Source of the DNA: Corynebacterium cystitidis
GTDB lineage: Bacteria; Actinomycetota; Actinomycetes; Mycobacteriales; Mycobacteriaceae
NCBI RefSeq assembly: GCF_900187295.1
Contig: NZ_LT906473.1
Coordinates: 2,108,001-2,172,000 of the forward strand
Length of the DNA stretch: 64,000 bases
Direction: 5' to 3'
Shown here piece after piece: positions 1-11,088 of the stretch (positions within the stretch are counted from its first letter, which is position 1; each line of letters starts with the position of its first letter). A program made the position numbers and the translations under genes. The notes beneath the pieces were generated by a model that searched no databases, was not told the DNA's origin, and was given only the letters and a program-made list of their open reading frames with translations.

Positions 1-30
1 GTTCTGCTGAAACTCAGTTAATTCGCTTTA

Positions 31-89
31 CGACGAGAAGGGCCCCGCCTTTTCCTGAACACTCAAGGAAAAGGCGGGGCCCTTCGTCG
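31..89 (-). terminator. Terminator after rpoC
   Basis: A GC-rich inverted repeat with arms at 31-56 and 66-89 surrounds a short A/C-rich loop. The left arm carries a 2-nt bulge (GA) and the rest pairs. It lies about 35 bp beyond the rpoC stop codon, so it most likely ends the rpoB-rpoC transcript on the minus strand. Confidence 0.85.
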
Positions 90-123
90 TTAAGCAGGCC
101 GAATTAGCCAGAGGCCTGCGTGG

Positions 124-3100
124 CTAGGACAGCTGGTCAAAGCCGTACTCATCCAGTGGGACGGAGGCGCCGGTGAATTCACCATAGCCATCGTCGCCGT
201 AGATGGAATCGCCGAAGCTCGGGATCGAGTATGCCACGGAGCGGGCGGCCTCGGTCGGCTTGACGGAGATATTGCGGTAACGCGAGATACCGGTGCCAGC
301 CGGGATGAGCTTACCGATGATCACGTTCTCCTTCAGGCCGATCAACTGATCGGAACGTCGGTTGATCGCCGCATCGGTGAGCACGCGGGTGGTCTCCTGG
401 AACGATGCCGCGGAAAGCCACGACTCGGTCGCCAGGGAGGCCTTCGTAATACCCATGATCTCGGAGCGCAGCTCTGCTGGCTGGCCACCTTCTGCAACTA
501 CACCGGAGTTGATCTGCTTCGCCTCGGACAGATCCGCCAACGTACCCGGAAGGTACTGGGTGGAACCAGCATCGATGACAGTGCCACGGCGCAGCATCTG
601 ACGGATGATGATCTCAATGTGCTTGTCGTGAATCGACACACCCTGGGCCCGATACACGGCCTGCACCTCGTCGATGAGGTGCTTTTCGACGCCGCGACGC
701 CCCAGAACTTCGAGTACATCGTGCGGGTCAGCCGCACCACGGAGCAGGCGGTCGCCTACCTCAACGTGGTCGCCTTCGCGCAACGAACGCTCAATCATCG
801 CATCCGGGTTAGACTCCATTGGGCGACGCACCTGTGCCAAGCCCTGACGCTTCGACAGCTTCTCGTAAACCACATCATCACTGCCATCATCTGGAGTGAT
901 GGTGAGTGTCCAGAAGTTGCCCTCGTCGGAAAGCGATACTGTACCGGCGACCGACGCGATCGGGGCGCGGTTCTTCGGCACACGTGCCTCGAACAGCTCC
1001 TGCACACGTGGCAGACCACCAGTAATGTCGCCACCGACACCGCCTTGGTGGAAGGTACGCATGGTCAGCTGAGTACCAGGCTCACCAATCGACTGTGCTG
1101 CGACAATGCCCACTGCCTCGCCGATATCAACCAGGTGGCCAGATGCCATGGACTTGCCGTAGCACTTTGCGCACACACCGGTTGGGGTCTGGCAGGTCAG
1201 GACCGAGCGGACCTTGATCTTCTCGTGGCCTGCCTCAACAATCTTGTCGATGAGCGCCTCAGTTAGGTTGGTGCCAGCCTCAACGACGACATTGCCGTCC
1301 GCATCCGTGATATCAGTTGCAGTCACGCGGCCAGAAACGGAGGTCTCCACCAAATCATGGCGTACGAATTTGTCACCCGACTTCACGGCGACACGGACGC
1401 GCACACCCTGGCGGGTGCCACAGTCGTCCTCGCGAACAATAACGTCCTGTGCCACGTCGACGAGACGGCGCGTGAGGTAGCCAGAGTCCGCAGTACGCAG
1501 GGCGGTATCGGCTAGGCCCTTACGGGAACCATGCGAGTTGTTGAAGTACTCCAGAACTGACAGGCCTTCACGGAAGGAGGTCTTGATCGGGCGGGTAATG
1601 TACTCACCACGCGAGTTCACAACCATGCCCTTCATTCCGGCCAAGGTCCAGATCTGACGCATATTACCGGCCGCACCGGACTTCACGATCATCGGAATTG
1701 GGTTGTCGTCTGGGTAGAGGTCCTCGACGGCCTGGCCCACCTGGTTCGTAGCCTTCTGCCACAGCTCCACGAGGCGGTCGTAACGGTTTTCCTCAGTCAG
1801 CGCGCCCTTCTCCCAGAACTTGCGCTCAATCTCTTCTGCTTCCTTCTCGTACTGCTCAAGGATATCTTCCTTGTTCGGCAGGACTAGAACGTCAGACATT
1901 GCGATAGTGACGCCGGAGCGGGTGGCCCAGTAGAAACCAGCATCCTTGAGCTTGTCCAAGGTCTGAGCGACGGTAATCATTGGGTACTTCTCCACCATCT
2001 CTGAGATGATGTCACCCAACAGGACCTTGTCGTCGCCACCGCCCTTACGGACCATGGCGCCTTCCTGATACGGGAAGTTGTACGGCAGCAACTCATTGAA
2101 CTGGATCCGGCCCACAGTCGTGTCCATCATCCACGACTGGCCCTTCTCCCAACCATCAGGGAACTGCTCCGCTTCAATCTCCGGCGTTGGACGCAAGTGA
2201 TCGATACGGACCTTGATCGGCGCCTGCAAGCCAAGCGCGCCACGGTCCATGGCCATGATGGCCTCGCGGTGTGAGGAGTACACGCCACGTGCCGGGCCGC
2301 TGTCGTCGGCAGGCGCGTATGCGCCTTCACCGCCGATCTCGTCTTCAGCCTTCTTCATGGTAAGGAAGTACAGGCCAGTCACCATGTCCAGGCGTGGCAA
2401 AGCCAACGGCTTACCGGATGCTGGAGACAAAATGTTGTTGGAGGACAACATAAGAATGCGTGCCTCCGCCTGCGCCTCCGCAGAAAGCGGCAGGTGGACG
2501 GCCATCTGGTCACCGTCGAAGTCAGCATTGAACGCCTCACACGCCAGTGGGTGCAGCTGAATAGCCTTACCCTCAACAAGCTTCGGCTCGAACGCCTGAA
2601 TACCCAGACGGTGCAGGGTTGGTGCACGGTTCAACAACACTGGGTGCTCAGAAATCGCCTCTTCAAGCACATCCCACACCTCAGGGCGCTGGCGCTCCAC
2701 CATACGCTTGGCGGACTTGATGTTCTGCGCGTAGTCGTTATCGACCAGGCGCTTCATCACGAATGGCTTGAACAGTTCCAGGGCCATCAGCTTCGGCAAA
2801 CCACACTCGTGCAGCTTCAGCTGCGGGCCGACGATAATCACCGAGCGGCCAGAGTAGTCAACACGCTTACCCAGCAAGTTCTGGCGGAAACGACCCTGCT
2901 TACCCTTCAACAGGTCCGACAAAGACTTCAGCGGACGGTTACCAGGGCCTGTAACAGGGCGGCCACGACGGCCGTTATCGAACAGTGCGTCGACAGATTC
3001 CTGCAGCATGCGCTTCTCGTTGTTCACGATGATCTCTGGTGCACCCAGCTCGATCATGCGCTTCAAACGGTTATTACGGTTGATCACGCGACGGTACAAG

Positions 3101-4125
3101 TCATTGAGGTCCGACGTGGCGAAGCGGCCACCGTCAAGCTGCACCATCGGGCGCAGCTCTGGCGGAATCACAGGGATTGCGTCCAAAATCATGCCAGCAG
3201 GATCATTGCCAGAGCGTTGGAATGCAGCAACAACCTTCAGGCGCTTAAGTGCGCGCTGCTTCTTCTGACCCTTGCCTTCAGCAATGATGTGGTTGAGCTC
3301 TTCAGCTTCCGCATCCAGGTCAAAATTGCGGATCAGGGTCTGCAGCGCTTCAGCACCCATGCCACCGGTGAAGTAGTCCTCGTAGCGGTCCACGAGTTCC
3401 TCGTAGAGGTGCTCGTCGATGATCATCTGCTTCGGTGCCAGCTTCACAAAGGTCTGCCAGATCTCGTCGAGGCGTTCCACCTCACGCTCACCGGCATCGC
3501 GCATGTTCTGCATTTCCTTGTCGGCCGCCTTCTGCACCTTATTGCGTGCATCGGCCTTCGCACCTTCAGCTTCGAGGGCTGCGAGGTCCTCTTCCAGCTT
3601 CTGGGCGCGCTCAGCGATATCGGACTCGACGTCCTGCTCCACCTCGCGCTTTTCCAGGATCATCTCCGCCTCAAGGGTGGACATGTCTGCATGGCGGGCT
3701 TCTTCATCAACACTGGTGATGATGTTAGCCGCGAAGTAAATGATGCGCTCCAAGTCCTTCGGTGCAAGGTCCAACAGGTAACCCAAACGGGATGGGACAC
3801 CCTTGAAATACCAGATATGGGTCACGGGAGCAGCGAGCTCGATATGGCCCATGCGCTCACGACGCACCTTGGACTTGGTCACCTCAACGCCACAGCGTTC
3901 ACAGATGATGCCCTTGTAACGGACGCGCTTGTACTTGCCACACGCACATTCCCAGTCACGGGTTGGGCCGAAGATGCGCTCACAGAAGAGGCCATCCTTC
4001 TCCGGCTTCAGGGTGCGGTAATTAATAGTTTCCGGCTTCTTGACTTCGCCATGGGACCAGCGGCGGATGTCGTCGGCGGTGGCCAGGCCGATGCGGAGCT
4101 CGTCGAAGAGGTTTACGTCAAACAC
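124..4125 (-). CDS. rpoC: DNA-directed RNA polymerase subunit beta'
   Basis: Largest catalytic subunit of RNA polymerase, 1333 aa, full length for Actinobacteria. The N-terminal zinc-binding cysteines are C60, C62, C75 and C78. The Mg2+-binding NADFDGD motif is at residues 533-539, and a second zinc-binding set (CGTRQG, then CQTPTGVC and CYG) lies in the C-terminal third. Translation starts at a GTG ([10 protein letters not shown]) preceded by a GAAAGGGA ribosome-binding site. It follows rpoB with a 147-bp gap, the usual two-gene operon. No truncation or frameshift is seen. Confidence 0.98.
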   Translation of the reverse strand: MFDVNLFDELRIGLATADDIRRWSHGEVKKPETINYRTLKPEKDGLFCERIFGPTRDWECACGKYKRVRYKGIICERCGVEVTKSKVRRERMGHIELAAPVTHIWYFKGVPSRLGYLLDLAPKDLERIIYFAANIITSVDEEARHADMSTLEAEMILEKREVEQDVESDIAERAQKLEEDLAALEAEGAKADARNKVQKAADKEMQNMRDAGEREVERLDEIWQTFVKLAPKQMIIDEHLYEELVDRYEDYFTGGMGAEALQTLIRNFDLDAEAEELNHIIAEGKGQKKQRALKRLKVVAAFQRSGNDPAGMILDAIPVIPPELRPMVQLDGGRFATSDLNDLYRRVINRNNRLKRMIELGAPEIIVNNEKRMLQESVDALFDNGRRGRPVTGPGNRPLKSLSDLLKGKQGRFRQNLLGKRVDYSGRSVIIVGPQLKLHECGLPKLMALELFKPFVMKRLVDNDYAQNIKSAKRMVERQRPEVWDVLEEAISEHPVLLNRAPTLHRLGIQAFEPKLVEGKAIQLHPLACEAFNADFDGDQMAVHLPLSAEAQAEARILMLSSNNILSPASGKPLALPRLDMVTGLYFLTMKKAEDEIGGEGAYAPADDSGPARGVYSSHREAIMAMDRGALGLQAPIKVRIDHLRPTPEIEAEQFPDGWEKGQSWMMDTTVGRIQFNELLPYNFPYQEGAMVRKGGGDDKVLLGDIISEMVEKYPMITVAQTLDKLKDAGFYWATRSGVTIAMSDVLVLPNKEDILEQYEKEAEEIERKFWEKGALTEENRYDRLVELWQKATNQVGQAVEDLYPDDNPIPMIVKSGAAGNMRQIWTLAGMKGMVVNSRGEYITRPIKTSFREGLSVLEYFNNSHGSRKGLADTALRTADSGYLTRRLVDVAQDVIVREDDCGTRQGVRVRVAVKSGDKFVRHDLVETSVSGRVTATDITDADGNVVVEAGTNLTEALIDKIVEAGHEKIKVRSVLTCQTPTGVCAKCYGKSMASGHLVDIGEAVGIVAAQSIGEPGTQLTMRTFHQGGVGGDITGGLPRVQELFEARVPKNRAPIASVAGTVSLSDEGNFWTLTITPDDGSDDVVYEKLSKRQGLAQVRRPMESNPDAMIERSLREGDHVEVGDRLLRGAADPHDVLEVLGRRGVEKHLIDEVQAVYRAQGVSIHDKHIEIIIRQMLRRGTVIDAGSTQYLPGTLADLSEAKQINSGVVAEGGQPAELRSEIMGITKASLATESWLSAASFQETTRVLTDAAINRRSDQLIGLKENVIIGKLIPAGTGISRYRNISVKPTEAARSVAYSIPSFGDSIYGDDGYGEFTGASVPLDEYGFDQLS

Positions 4126-4140
4126 GTAAATTCCCTTTCA

Positions 4141-4156
4141 CCTCCCAGTCGGGAGG
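4141..4156 (-). promoter_or_regulatory. Small hairpin upstream of the rpoC ribosome-binding site
   Basis: CCTCCC-agtc-GGGAGG forms a perfect 6-bp stem with a tetraloop, 15-30 bp upstream of the rpoC GTG start in the rpoB-rpoC gap. No U-run follows, so it is unlikely to be a full terminator. It could be an mRNA processing or translation-tuning element; the function is inferred. Confidence 0.4.
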
Positions 4157-4272
4157 ATCGTGATGTGAAAAGTTTTGAGAGTCTAAATGCACCACAGGGG
4201 GGGTTTCGCTGCGCTCAACCCGAACGGATCTTGCTGTGCGGAGTGCAGCGACGCACCCCTGCGGGCCTGGCT

Positions 4273-7200
4273 TTATGCGGTATCTGCTGCAGAGCCTTCG
4301 TCGCGCGAGAGGTTGATGCCTAGCGAAGAACCAGCGTGGTCATCATCGTCATCGCCGTCGAGCTCCATCGGGGTGCCGTCCGCCGCAAGAACCTCAACGT
4401 TGAGACACAGCGACTGCAGCTCCTTCAGGAGCACCTTGAAGGACTCTGGGATGCCTGGGTCAGGGATGTTGTCGCCCTTCACGATGGCCTCGTAGACCTT
4501 CACACGGCCAACAACATCGTCCGACTTAATCGTCAACAGCTCCTGCAGAGTGTAGGCAGCGCCGTATGCCTGCATTGCCCACACCTCCATCTCACCGAAG
4601 CGCTGGCCACCGAACTGCGCCTTACCACCCAGCGGCTGCTGGGTAATCATGGAGTAAGGGCCGGTGGAACGAGCGTGAATCTTCTCGTCAACCAGGTGGT
4701 GCAGCTTCAGCATGTACATGTAACCGACGGAGATCGGGTACTTGAATGGTTCACCGGAGCGACCGTCGAAAAGCACTGTCTTGCCGTCGCCGTCCACCAT
4801 GACGTCACCATCACGGTTGGGCTTGGTGTTCACCAATAGGCCTGCGATCTCTTCATTAGTGGCACCGTCGAACACCGGGGTTGCAGTCAGCGAGTCTGCC
4901 GGCACATCGTGGAGCGCCTCAGGCAGTGTCTCCAGTAGTGCTGCGTTGGCTGGGTCATCAGGGTTGACGGTCCAACCGGCTTTCGCCAGCCAGCCCAAGT
5001 GAACCTCGAGAACCTGGCCGATGTTCATACGACGTGGCACACCGTGGGTATTGAGAATGATATCCACTGGTGTTCCGTCCGCCATGAACGGCATGTCTTC
5101 CTGGGGCAGGATCTTGCCGACGACACCCTTGTTGCCGTGACGTCCAGCCATCTTGTCGCCGTCCTGAATCTTGCGCTTCTGTGCAACGTAGACGCGAATC
5201 ATCTCGTTAACACCTGGGCTCAGATCGTCATCGTCCTCGCGGGAGAAACGACGGACTGCGATAACTTTACCGGTCTCGCCGTGCGGCACCTTCAGGGAAG
5301 TGTCACGAACCTCGCGGGCCTTCTCACCAAAGATAGCGCGCAGCAGGCGCTCCTCCGGGGTCAGCTCGGTCTCACCCTTCGGGGTGACCTTGCCCACCAG
5401 AATGTCGCCGTCGCGGACATCAGCGCCGATGCGGACGATACCGCGCTCGTCGAGGTCCTTGAGCACTTCTTCGCTCACATTAGGGATTTCACGAGTGATT
5501 TCCTCGGCACCAAGCTTGGTGTCGCGAGCATCAATCTCATGCTCTTCGATGTGGACGGAGGTGAGAATATCATCTTCAACCACGCGCTGGTTGAGAATGA
5601 TTGCGTCCTCGTAGTTGTGGCCTTCCCACGGCATGAATGCAACCAGCAGGTTGCGGCCAAGCGACATTTCGCCGTTCTTGGTGCCTGGACCATCTGCGAT
5701 AACTTGGCCTGCTTCTACACGGTCGCCGATGTTGACCAGTGGCAGCTGGTTGTAGCAGGTGCCCTGGTTGGTGCGCTCATAGGTGCGCAGCAGGTAGGTG
5801 TCGCGCTGGCCTTCATCATCCATGATGGTGATGATGTCACCGGAGACGTTTTCCACAACGCCGGCTTTCTCGGAGATCACCATGTCGCCTGCATCGTATG
5901 CAGCGCGCTGTTCCATGCCGGTAGCCACGAATGGTGCTTCCGCACGCAAGAGAGGCACTGCCTGCTTCTGCATGTTCGCACCCATCAGGGCACGGTTAGC
6001 GTCGTCATGCTCCAAGAACGGAATCATGGCGGTTGCAACAGAGACCATCTGACGCGGGGAAATATCGAGGTAGTCGACGCCCTGGGCATCGGTGACCGCA
6101 ATATCTCCGTCCTTGATACGGACCTCGATGCGCTCCTCGATGATGGTGCCGTCGGCGTCCATCTCTATTGCTGCCTGAGCAATCGCGTAACGGTCTTCTT
6201 CGTCAGCAGTGAGATAGTCAATGTGGTCGGTCAGCTTGCCGTTTTCGACCTTCTGGTACGGGGTTTCAATAAAACCAAACGCGTTGACGCGAGCGTACGA
6301 TGCCAGAGCACCAATCAGGCCAATGTTCGGGCCTTCCGGGGTCTCGATCGGGCACATGCGACCATAGTGCGATGGGTGCACGTCGCGCACCTCAATACCA
6401 GCGCGTTCACGGGACAGACCACCAGGACCAAGTGCGGACAGACGACGCTTATGCGTCAGGCCGGACAGGGAGTTGTTCTGGTCCATGAACTGAGAAAGCT
6501 GGGAGGTACCGAAGAACTCACGGATTGCTGCCGAGACGGGGCGAACGTTAATCAGGGAAGTCGGGGTAATCGACTCTGCATCCTGGGTGGTCATCCGCTC
6601 GCGCACCACGCGTTCCATACGAGAAAGGCCCACGCGGACCTGATTCTGGATCAGCTCACCGACGGTGCGCAGACGACGGTTACCAAAGTGGTCAATGTCG
6701 TCGGTGTTGATCGGGATGACCTCACCTGTTGGGGAGGTCATTTCCTTCTCACCGGCGTGCAGGCGCACGAGGTATTCCAGCGAGGTCGCAAGATCCTCTT
6801 CGGTAAGGGTGAGCAGACCATCGTGGTCGCCCCCCAGACCCAGCTTGCGGTTGATCTTGTAACGACCAACCTTTGCCAGGTCGTAGCGCTTCGGCTTGAA
6901 GAAGGAGTTCTCCAGCAGGGACTGCGCGAGGTCGCGCGTCGGCTGCTCACCTGGGCGCTGCTTACGGTAGATCTCCAGCAACGCCTCATCGGTGTTGGCC
7001 ACACCATCAGATTCGAGGGTGGACATCATGATTTCAGAGAAGCCGAAGCGCTCCTTGATCTGCGCTTCAGTCCAGCCCAGTGCCTTCAATAGCACGGTGA
7101 CAGGCTGGCGACGCTTACGGTCGATGCGCACACCAACAGTATCGCGCTTATCGACGTCAAACTCGAGCCACGCACCACGCGAAGGGATGACCTTCACGGA

Positions 7201-7767
7201 GTGCAGCGGACGCTCAGTCGATTTATCGATCGTCTCATCGAAGTAGACACCTGGTGAGCGCACCAGCTGGGAGACAACGACACGCTCGGTACCGTTCACG
7301 ATGAACGTTCCCTTGTCGGTCATCAGCGGGAAGTCGCCGATGAACACCGTCTGAGACTTGATCTCTTGGGTGTCGTTGTTAATAAACTCTGCCGTCACAT
7401 AAAGCGGGGCGGAGTAGTTAATGTCTTTATCTTTACACTCGTCGACGGTGTACTTCACCGAGTCGAAGCGTGGCTCCGACAAGGAAAGGGACATGTTGCC
7501 CGAGTAATCCTGAATCGGAGAGAGCTCTTCGAGGATGTCCTCGAGGCCACTGGTGACGCGGGCATCAGGCCCACGCAACTCTTGCTGTCGTTCACGCCAC
7601 TCCGGCGTGCCGACGAGCCACGAAAAAGATTCGGACTGTACGTCAAGAAGCCCGGGAACGGCGAGCGGTTCGCTGATTTTAGCGAACGAGTACCGCTTCG
7701 GGGCTCCGGGGATTTCGGCCACTGACTTGGTCTGGCGGGAGACTGCCAAGATGGGTCCTTCCAGCAC
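4273..7767 (-). CDS. rpoB: DNA-directed RNA polymerase subunit beta
   Basis: Second catalytic subunit of RNA polymerase, 1164 aa, typical corynebacterial length with an acidic Asp-rich C-terminal tail. The start is a GTG giving [12 protein letters not shown], as in other corynebacteria. The rifampicin-resistance region spans about residues 419-445; the usual resistance positions read as wild type (D in FMDQNN, H439 in THKRRL, S444 in LSALG), so no rifampicin-resistance change is visible. It is followed by rpoC. A long AT-richer leader of about 450 bp separates it from the divergent CMD-family gene and should hold its promoter. Confidence 0.98.
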   Translation of the reverse strand: MLEGPILAVSRQTKSVAEIPGAPKRYSFAKISEPLAVPGLLDVQSESFSWLVGTPEWRERQQELRGPDARVTSGLEDILEELSPIQDYSGNMSLSLSEPRFDSVKYTVDECKDKDINYSAPLYVTAEFINNDTQEIKSQTVFIGDFPLMTDKGTFIVNGTERVVVSQLVRSPGVYFDETIDKSTERPLHSVKVIPSRGAWLEFDVDKRDTVGVRIDRKRRQPVTVLLKALGWTEAQIKERFGFSEIMMSTLESDGVANTDEALLEIYRKQRPGEQPTRDLAQSLLENSFFKPKRYDLAKVGRYKINRKLGLGGDHDGLLTLTEEDLATSLEYLVRLHAGEKEMTSPTGEVIPINTDDIDHFGNRRLRTVGELIQNQVRVGLSRMERVVRERMTTQDAESITPTSLINVRPVSAAIREFFGTSQLSQFMDQNNSLSGLTHKRRLSALGPGGLSRERAGIEVRDVHPSHYGRMCPIETPEGPNIGLIGALASYARVNAFGFIETPYQKVENGKLTDHIDYLTADEEDRYAIAQAAIEMDADGTIIEERIEVRIKDGDIAVTDAQGVDYLDISPRQMVSVATAMIPFLEHDDANRALMGANMQKQAVPLLRAEAPFVATGMEQRAAYDAGDMVISEKAGVVENVSGDIITIMDDEGQRDTYLLRTYERTNQGTCYNQLPLVNIGDRVEAGQVIADGPGTKNGEMSLGRNLLVAFMPWEGHNYEDAIILNQRVVEDDILTSVHIEEHEIDARDTKLGAEEITREIPNVSEEVLKDLDERGIVRIGADVRDGDILVGKVTPKGETELTPEERLLRAIFGEKAREVRDTSLKVPHGETGKVIAVRRFSREDDDDLSPGVNEMIRVYVAQKRKIQDGDKMAGRHGNKGVVGKILPQEDMPFMADGTPVDIILNTHGVPRRMNIGQVLEVHLGWLAKAGWTVNPDDPANAALLETLPEALHDVPADSLTATPVFDGATNEEIAGLLVNTKPNRDGDVMVDGDGKTVLFDGRSGEPFKYPISVGYMYMLKLHHLVDEKIHARSTGPYSMITQQPLGGKAQFGGQRFGEMEVWAMQAYGAAYTLQELLTIKSDDVVGRVKVYEAIVKGDNIPDPGIPESFKVLLKELQSLCLNVEVLAADGTPMELDGDDDDDHAGSSLGINLSRDEGSAADTA

Positions 7768-7859
7768 CTCACGCGGGTCCCTCCGATTGCTCTGGCTTTA
7801 CAATCTTCAGGAATTCCGCTGGATAATTAGCATTCGGTCTGCTGTGGAAGATCCGCCCC

Positions 7860-7885
7860 CAGATAGCACAAAATCACCTTGTCAA
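7860..7885 (-). promoter_or_regulatory. Candidate rpoB promoter
   Basis: On the minus strand a TTGACA (7880-7885) is followed after 14 nt by TATCTG (7860-7865) with TG just upstream (TGCTATCT), inside the rpoB leader about 95 bp before the start codon. The -35 hexamer is consensus but the spacing is short, so the assignment is tentative. Confidence 0.4.
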
Positions 7886-8036
7886 GTCGATTTTTCCAAA
7901 TCCACCGTGAACAAGGTTTATGTCTCGCCGGAGACGGCTTCCAGCGCAAAGACTTACCTTAGACTAAAAGTTTGTACTTGTAAAGGGGGACCTGAAAACC
8001 ACCCACACCCCTACCCCGTGCTTGTTCAGTCCAAGC

Positions 8037-8066
8037 GCGCTGCGTGGTGTTGCGCTGCGTGGTGTT
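8037..8066. repeat. 15-bp tandem duplication in the rpoB/CMD divergent region
   Basis: The unit GCGCTGCGTGGTGTT occurs twice without a gap (8037-8051 and 8052-8066). It lies between the divergently transcribed rpoB and the CMD-family gene. Nothing else in 7768-8212 looks like a gene. Confidence 0.8.
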
Positions 8067-8212
8067 GCAGGGAACTCTAGCACCCAGCCTCCCACTTTTT
8101 GCAACAACACGGCGCTTCCACTCCGCCAGATCTCCAGGTGCTTCCGCATTGAACTGCGGTTTTCCTGCTACGGTGAAGTCACACCATTTCGCTACAGAAA
8201 GGAATTAACCTC

Positions 8213-8575
8213 ATGTTTTCCATGGAGAAGGGCCAACAGTTCATTGACAACACCAACACCGGCGAGGGCTTCAAGGAGCAGCTTGACCGCTACGCCCCGG
8301 GTGCGTCCGACTTCGTCGTCGGCGGTATTTTCGGTGGCACCTACCAGCGTGAGGGTCTGGAACTGCGCGATCGCCAAATGCTCACGATGTCAGCCCTCGC
8401 CGCCATGGGTGGCACCGAGCCCCAGCTGGAGGGCCACATTGCTACCGCACTCAACCAAGCAGGTATGACCAAGGAAGAAGTTGCGGAGTGCTTCGTACAC
8501 CTCATGCCCTACATCGGCGTGCCGAAGACGCTGGCAGCGTTCCGCTGCATGTACCGTGTGCTGGGCGAGGACTAA
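8213..8575 (+). CDS. Carboxymuconolactone decarboxylase (CMD) family protein
   Basis: A 120-aa single-domain protein of the CMD/AhpD-like superfamily, recognised from the central helical segment ELRDRQMLTMSALAAMGG followed by EGHIATALNQAG. Members are small all-helical proteins, either decarboxylases or thiol-dependent peroxidase partners. No CxxC pair is present, so an AhpD-type peroxidase role is unlikely; two isolated cysteines lie near the C-terminus. The start has a good AGAAAGGA ribosome-binding site. The stop codon overlaps the convergent DUF3068 gene by 4 bp. The substrate is unknown. Confidence 0.85.
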   Translation: MFSMEKGQQFIDNTNTGEGFKEQLDRYAPGASDFVVGGIFGGTYQREGLELRDRQMLTMSALAAMGGTEPQLEGHIATALNQAGMTKEEVAECFVHLMPYIGVPKTLAAFRCMYRVLGED

Positions 8576-9537
8576 TCTTTCGGCTCGGCGCGGCTAACGC
8601 TAGCTGCTTGACGACGATCAGGGCGCAGCGCTCCGATCAATCCAACTACTGCGATGAGGGCGCCTACCACCATCACGATGATGGTGACTGTCTGCGACTC
8701 GGATTGTGAAGGGATATCAGCCAACGCATCCTGGCGCTGCTCATCGCCTTCAGTCTGCGCCGAGTAGGTCACATAATCCTCGGTGCGGTTGCCGTCGCGG
8801 TCAGCGTAGTACAGATCAACGTCTTCTTGGATACCAACAAGCACACCTGTATTTGATTCGTAGTGCAACAACCGGTCCGCCCTGTAGGTCAAAAACAACT
8901 GTTCGGTATTACCTTCTTCGTCGGTGACCATTTTTGTGTTGTTCAGTGCTGCATATTTCGTCGCTAGATTGGTCGGCTCCACCATCTGCTGATAGGTCAG
9001 CACCACTCCGTTCACCTTATCGGCACCGGCCAGGATCGCCGGGGCTGTTGCCCGCAAAATCGGGTCGAACACCTCCACCTGCTCCGCACGCGTATCGACG
9101 GCCCCTTCTACCGGAAGCTTGAACCAGGGCCCTGCCATCTCCACGTGGGCTGGTGGCATGACCATCACGGTCGACAACGTTGCCGAGTCCAGCGGCTCGC
9201 CAGTGACCCGGTCCATCTCCCACGACCAGGTGGATGCGCTGACAAGGCTGTCAAAATCAGACCCATCGTTTCCCTGAAACAGGGTATCGCCCACGCGCAA
9301 AGACACCATCTCGTCATTAGCGGGGTTTTGGATCTCCATGTGGAGCTGGCGGGTTACTCCGGTTTTATCGCCCTTTACAGTGCCATTCTCGTCGTAAAGC
9401 GTGTACGTAGTGTTCTCAAGATCAAGCGGCATACGCCCATCGCCGAGGAGGAATCGAGGTGCCACAAGTCCCGCTACAACCAAGGCAACGCCGAGGCCGA
9501 CGAGCAGTGCGGAGATGATTCGGGACTTTGGAAGCAT
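8572..9537 (-). CDS. DUF3068 (PorA-family) membrane-anchored protein
   Basis: A protein of about 321 aa starting at MLPKSRIISALLVG. An N-terminal hydrophobic helix (residues about 7-29, ending VAGLVAPRFLL) leads into a long extracytoplasmic domain, and a second hydrophobic helix (TVTIIVMVVGALIAVVGLIG) sits near the C-terminus before a basic tail. This two-anchor layout and the sequence match the DUF3068 family of mycolic-acid bacteria. The ATG at 9537 is chosen because the hydrophobic segment follows at once; an upstream in-frame start at 9582 would add 15 unlikely residues. Its biochemical role is not established. Confidence 0.8.
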   Translation of the reverse strand: MLPKSRIISALLVGLGVALVVAGLVAPRFLLGDGRMPLDLENTTYTLYDENGTVKGDKTGVTRQLHMEIQNPANDEMVSLRVGDTLFQGNDGSDFDSLVSASTWSWEMDRVTGEPLDSATLSTVMVMPPAHVEMAGPWFKLPVEGAVDTRAEQVEVFDPILRATAPAILAGADKVNGVVLTYQQMVEPTNLATKYAALNNTKMVTDEEGNTEQLFLTYRADRLLHYESNTGVLVGIQEDVDLYYADRDGNRTEDYVTYSAQTEGDEQRQDALADIPSQSESQTVTIIVMVVGALIAVVGLIGALRPDRRQAASVSRAEPKD

Positions 9538-9573
9538 AAAGGGCAGTCTACAGGCCGAGTCGGACGCATGAGA

Positions 9574-9617
9574 AACCCCCACGCGCCCAGATCCGAAGAT
9601 CCATGCGGTGGGGGTTA
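9574..9617 (-). terminator. Terminator after rplJ-rplL
   Basis: An inverted repeat AACCCCCACGC / GCGGTGGGGGTT (one bulge) surrounds a loop of about 20 nt, a short distance past the rplL stop. It most likely ends the L10-L7/L12 transcript and shields the DUF3068 gene. Confidence 0.7.
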
Positions 9618-9638
9618 TACCTTTAGCGGGAAGCGAAA

Positions 9639-10028
9639 TTACTTCAGCTCGACAGTTGCGCCTGCCTCTTCCAGCTTGGCCTTTGCAGCCTCTGCGTCGT
9701 CCTTGGACGCGCCCTCAAGCACTGCCTTTGGTGCAGATTCGACCATTTCCTTGGCGTCCTTCAGGCCCAGGCCGGAGACGATCTCACGAACAGCCTTAAT
9801 AACACCGATCTTCTTGTCGCCAGCGTCGGTCAGAACAACGTCGAACTCGTCCTTCTCCTCTGCAGGAGCGTCGCCGCCTGCAGCAGGTGCGCCAGCAGCT
9901 GCAACTGCAACTGGAGCAGCAGCGGTCACGTCGAAGACCTCCTCGAATTCCTTCAGGAACTCGGAAAGTTCGATGAGGGTCATTTCCTTGAACTGCTCAA
10001 TGAGCTCGTCCTTGGTGAGCTTTGCCAT
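9639..10028 (-). CDS. rplL: 50S ribosomal protein L7/L12
   Basis: Ribosomal stalk protein, 129 aa, which binds as dimers to L10 and recruits translation factors. The N-terminal dimerisation domain ([16 protein letters not shown]) is joined by an Ala/Gly/Pro-rich hinge (residues about 50-75) to the C-terminal factor-binding domain ([21 protein letters not shown], then [11 protein letters not shown]). A strong ribosome-binding site (GAAAGGAAG) precedes the ATG. It lies 73 bp downstream of rplJ in the same operon. Confidence 0.98.
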   Translation of the reverse strand: MAKLTKDELIEQFKEMTLIELSEFLKEFEEVFDVTAAAPVAVAAAGAPAAGGDAPAEEKDEFDVVLTDAGDKKIGVIKAVREIVSGLGLKDAKEMVESAPKAVLEGASKDDAEAAKAKLEEAGATVELK

Positions 10029-10101
10029 GGTGGCTTCCTTTCTATTCAGGCCACTCTCTGTAGGCCTGATTCAAATTCTTGGTGTGTTTTAGAGTCTTGT
10101 T

Positions 10102-10623
10102 TTAAGCAGCGTTTTCTTGCTTGTCCTGCAGGGCAGCAACCAGACGTGCCGTCTTGGATCCTGGTGCCTGGAACAGGCCGGCTGCCTTGGCCAAGGAACC
10201 TTCGAATGCGCCTGCGAGCTTGGCAAGAGTAGTCTCGCGGTTATCCATGTCTGCAATCGCGTTGACTTGATCTGCAGTCAATGCGTTGCCGTCCATGTAG
10301 CCGCCCTTGACAACGAATGCTTCGTTGCCTTTGGAGAACTTCTTCATCACCTTCGCCGCATCCACTGCCTCGCCCTTGATGAAGGCAACAGCGGTTGGGC
10401 CGGTCAGAAGCTCATCGAGACCCTCAATACCCTGCTCACCAGCAGCGATCTTGACGAGGGTGTTCTTGGCGACGTGGAGTTCGACATCAAAGCCCAGTTC
10501 ACTACGCAGCTCCTGAAGCTGAGAAACAGTCAAGCCACGGTACTCGGTCAACACGATCGAGCTCGCGTCCGCAAACTTCTCCTTCAGAGCAGCCAGCTCC
10601 TTGGTGTTCTTTGGGTTTGCCAT
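10102..10623 (-). CDS. rplJ: 50S ribosomal protein L10
   Basis: Stalk-base protein, 173 aa from MANPKNTKELAALKEK, the length usual for actinobacterial L10. The start at 10623 is set by a GGAGG ribosome-binding site 8-9 nt upstream; the frame stays open further upstream but that part is untranslated leader. L10 anchors L7/L12 dimers and normally controls its own operon by binding the leader mRNA. In most corynebacteria rplJ lies close downstream of rplK-rplA; here nearly 10 kb of other genes intervene. Confidence 0.97.
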   Translation of the reverse strand: MANPKNTKELAALKEKFADASSIVLTEYRGLTVSQLQELRSELGFDVELHVAKNTLVKIAAGEQGIEGLDELLTGPTAVAFIKGEAVDAAKVMKKFSKGNEAFVVKGGYMDGNALTADQVNAIADMDNRETTLAKLAGAFEGSLAKAAGLFQAPGSKTARLVAALQDKQENAA

Positions 10624-10907
10624 CTTCACGCCTCCTTCCAAATGCTTCATTGGTTTTGATCCGCCCGGGGCGCGTGATCGTTCCTCGCACACGATTAAAC
10701 GCAGTTGATAGTTCAAATACGCTATCGCCACATGCGGGAAAAGAAAACGCCCCGTGCAGAAGCACGAGGCACACCATAACGATGTAAAAGCCACGTTCCT
10801 CCTGCGTGGGTTGGCCCCTGATGGGGCACCTTCGACCTCCACTGGCGGGAGATAACCGACGGTCTTCGGTGAAACTTGAGTACGGCGTTACCGCCGTTCA
10901 AACTTCG
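10624..10907 (-). ncRNA. L10-leader region with an intrinsic attenuator
   Basis: The leader between the likely rplJ promoter and the L10 start contains a textbook terminator on the minus strand: GCCTCGTGC-TTCT-GCACGGGGC followed by GTTTTCTTTT (stem at 10749-10757 and 10762-10770). A second hairpin-forming stretch (GGTGCCCCATCAGGGG...) lies upstream of it, around 10806-10850. This is what an autoregulatory L10 leader needs, with an upstream fold competing with a terminator. The family assignment is by position and structure; no covariance search was done. Confidence 0.75.
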
Positions 10908-10913
10908 CTGGCA

Positions 10914-10943
10914 ACTATAACAGTGGGCGCTGCGTTTTTCCAA
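10914..10943 (-). promoter_or_regulatory. Promoter of rplJ-rplL
   Basis: On the minus strand TTGGAA (10938-10943) and TATAGT (10914-10919) are separated by 18 nt. The -10 hexamer fits the corynebacterial TANANT consensus. Transcription would start near 10907, giving a leader of about 285 nt that contains the attenuator. Confidence 0.65.
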
Positions 10944-11088
10944 ATTCCCTTTACCGACCCTCGTGGCTATAGGGGCGCTATAGGCCGCTTTCTACCCCGA
11001 CAGTGACAGCCGGTAGGTCAGCCAAAGGAAAGATGCCCCCTCGGCCGCCTACGACCACCAGCACCGAACGAGTGATATCATTGCAATC

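Noticed and set aside
619..1266. Plus-strand 215-codon frame inside rpoC
   Set aside because: Antisense shadow without a start context.
2494..4323. Long plus-strand open frame (609 codons) across rpoC
   Set aside because: It is the antisense of rpoC, with low-complexity composition and no ribosome-binding site or recognisable domain.
4999..7092. Long plus-strand open frame (697 codons) across rpoB
   Set aside because: Antisense of a highly conserved coding sequence; the frame is open only because of rpoB codon bias.
4273..7767. Rifampicin-resistance mutation in rpoB
   Set aside because: The resistance region reads as wild type at the usual positions.
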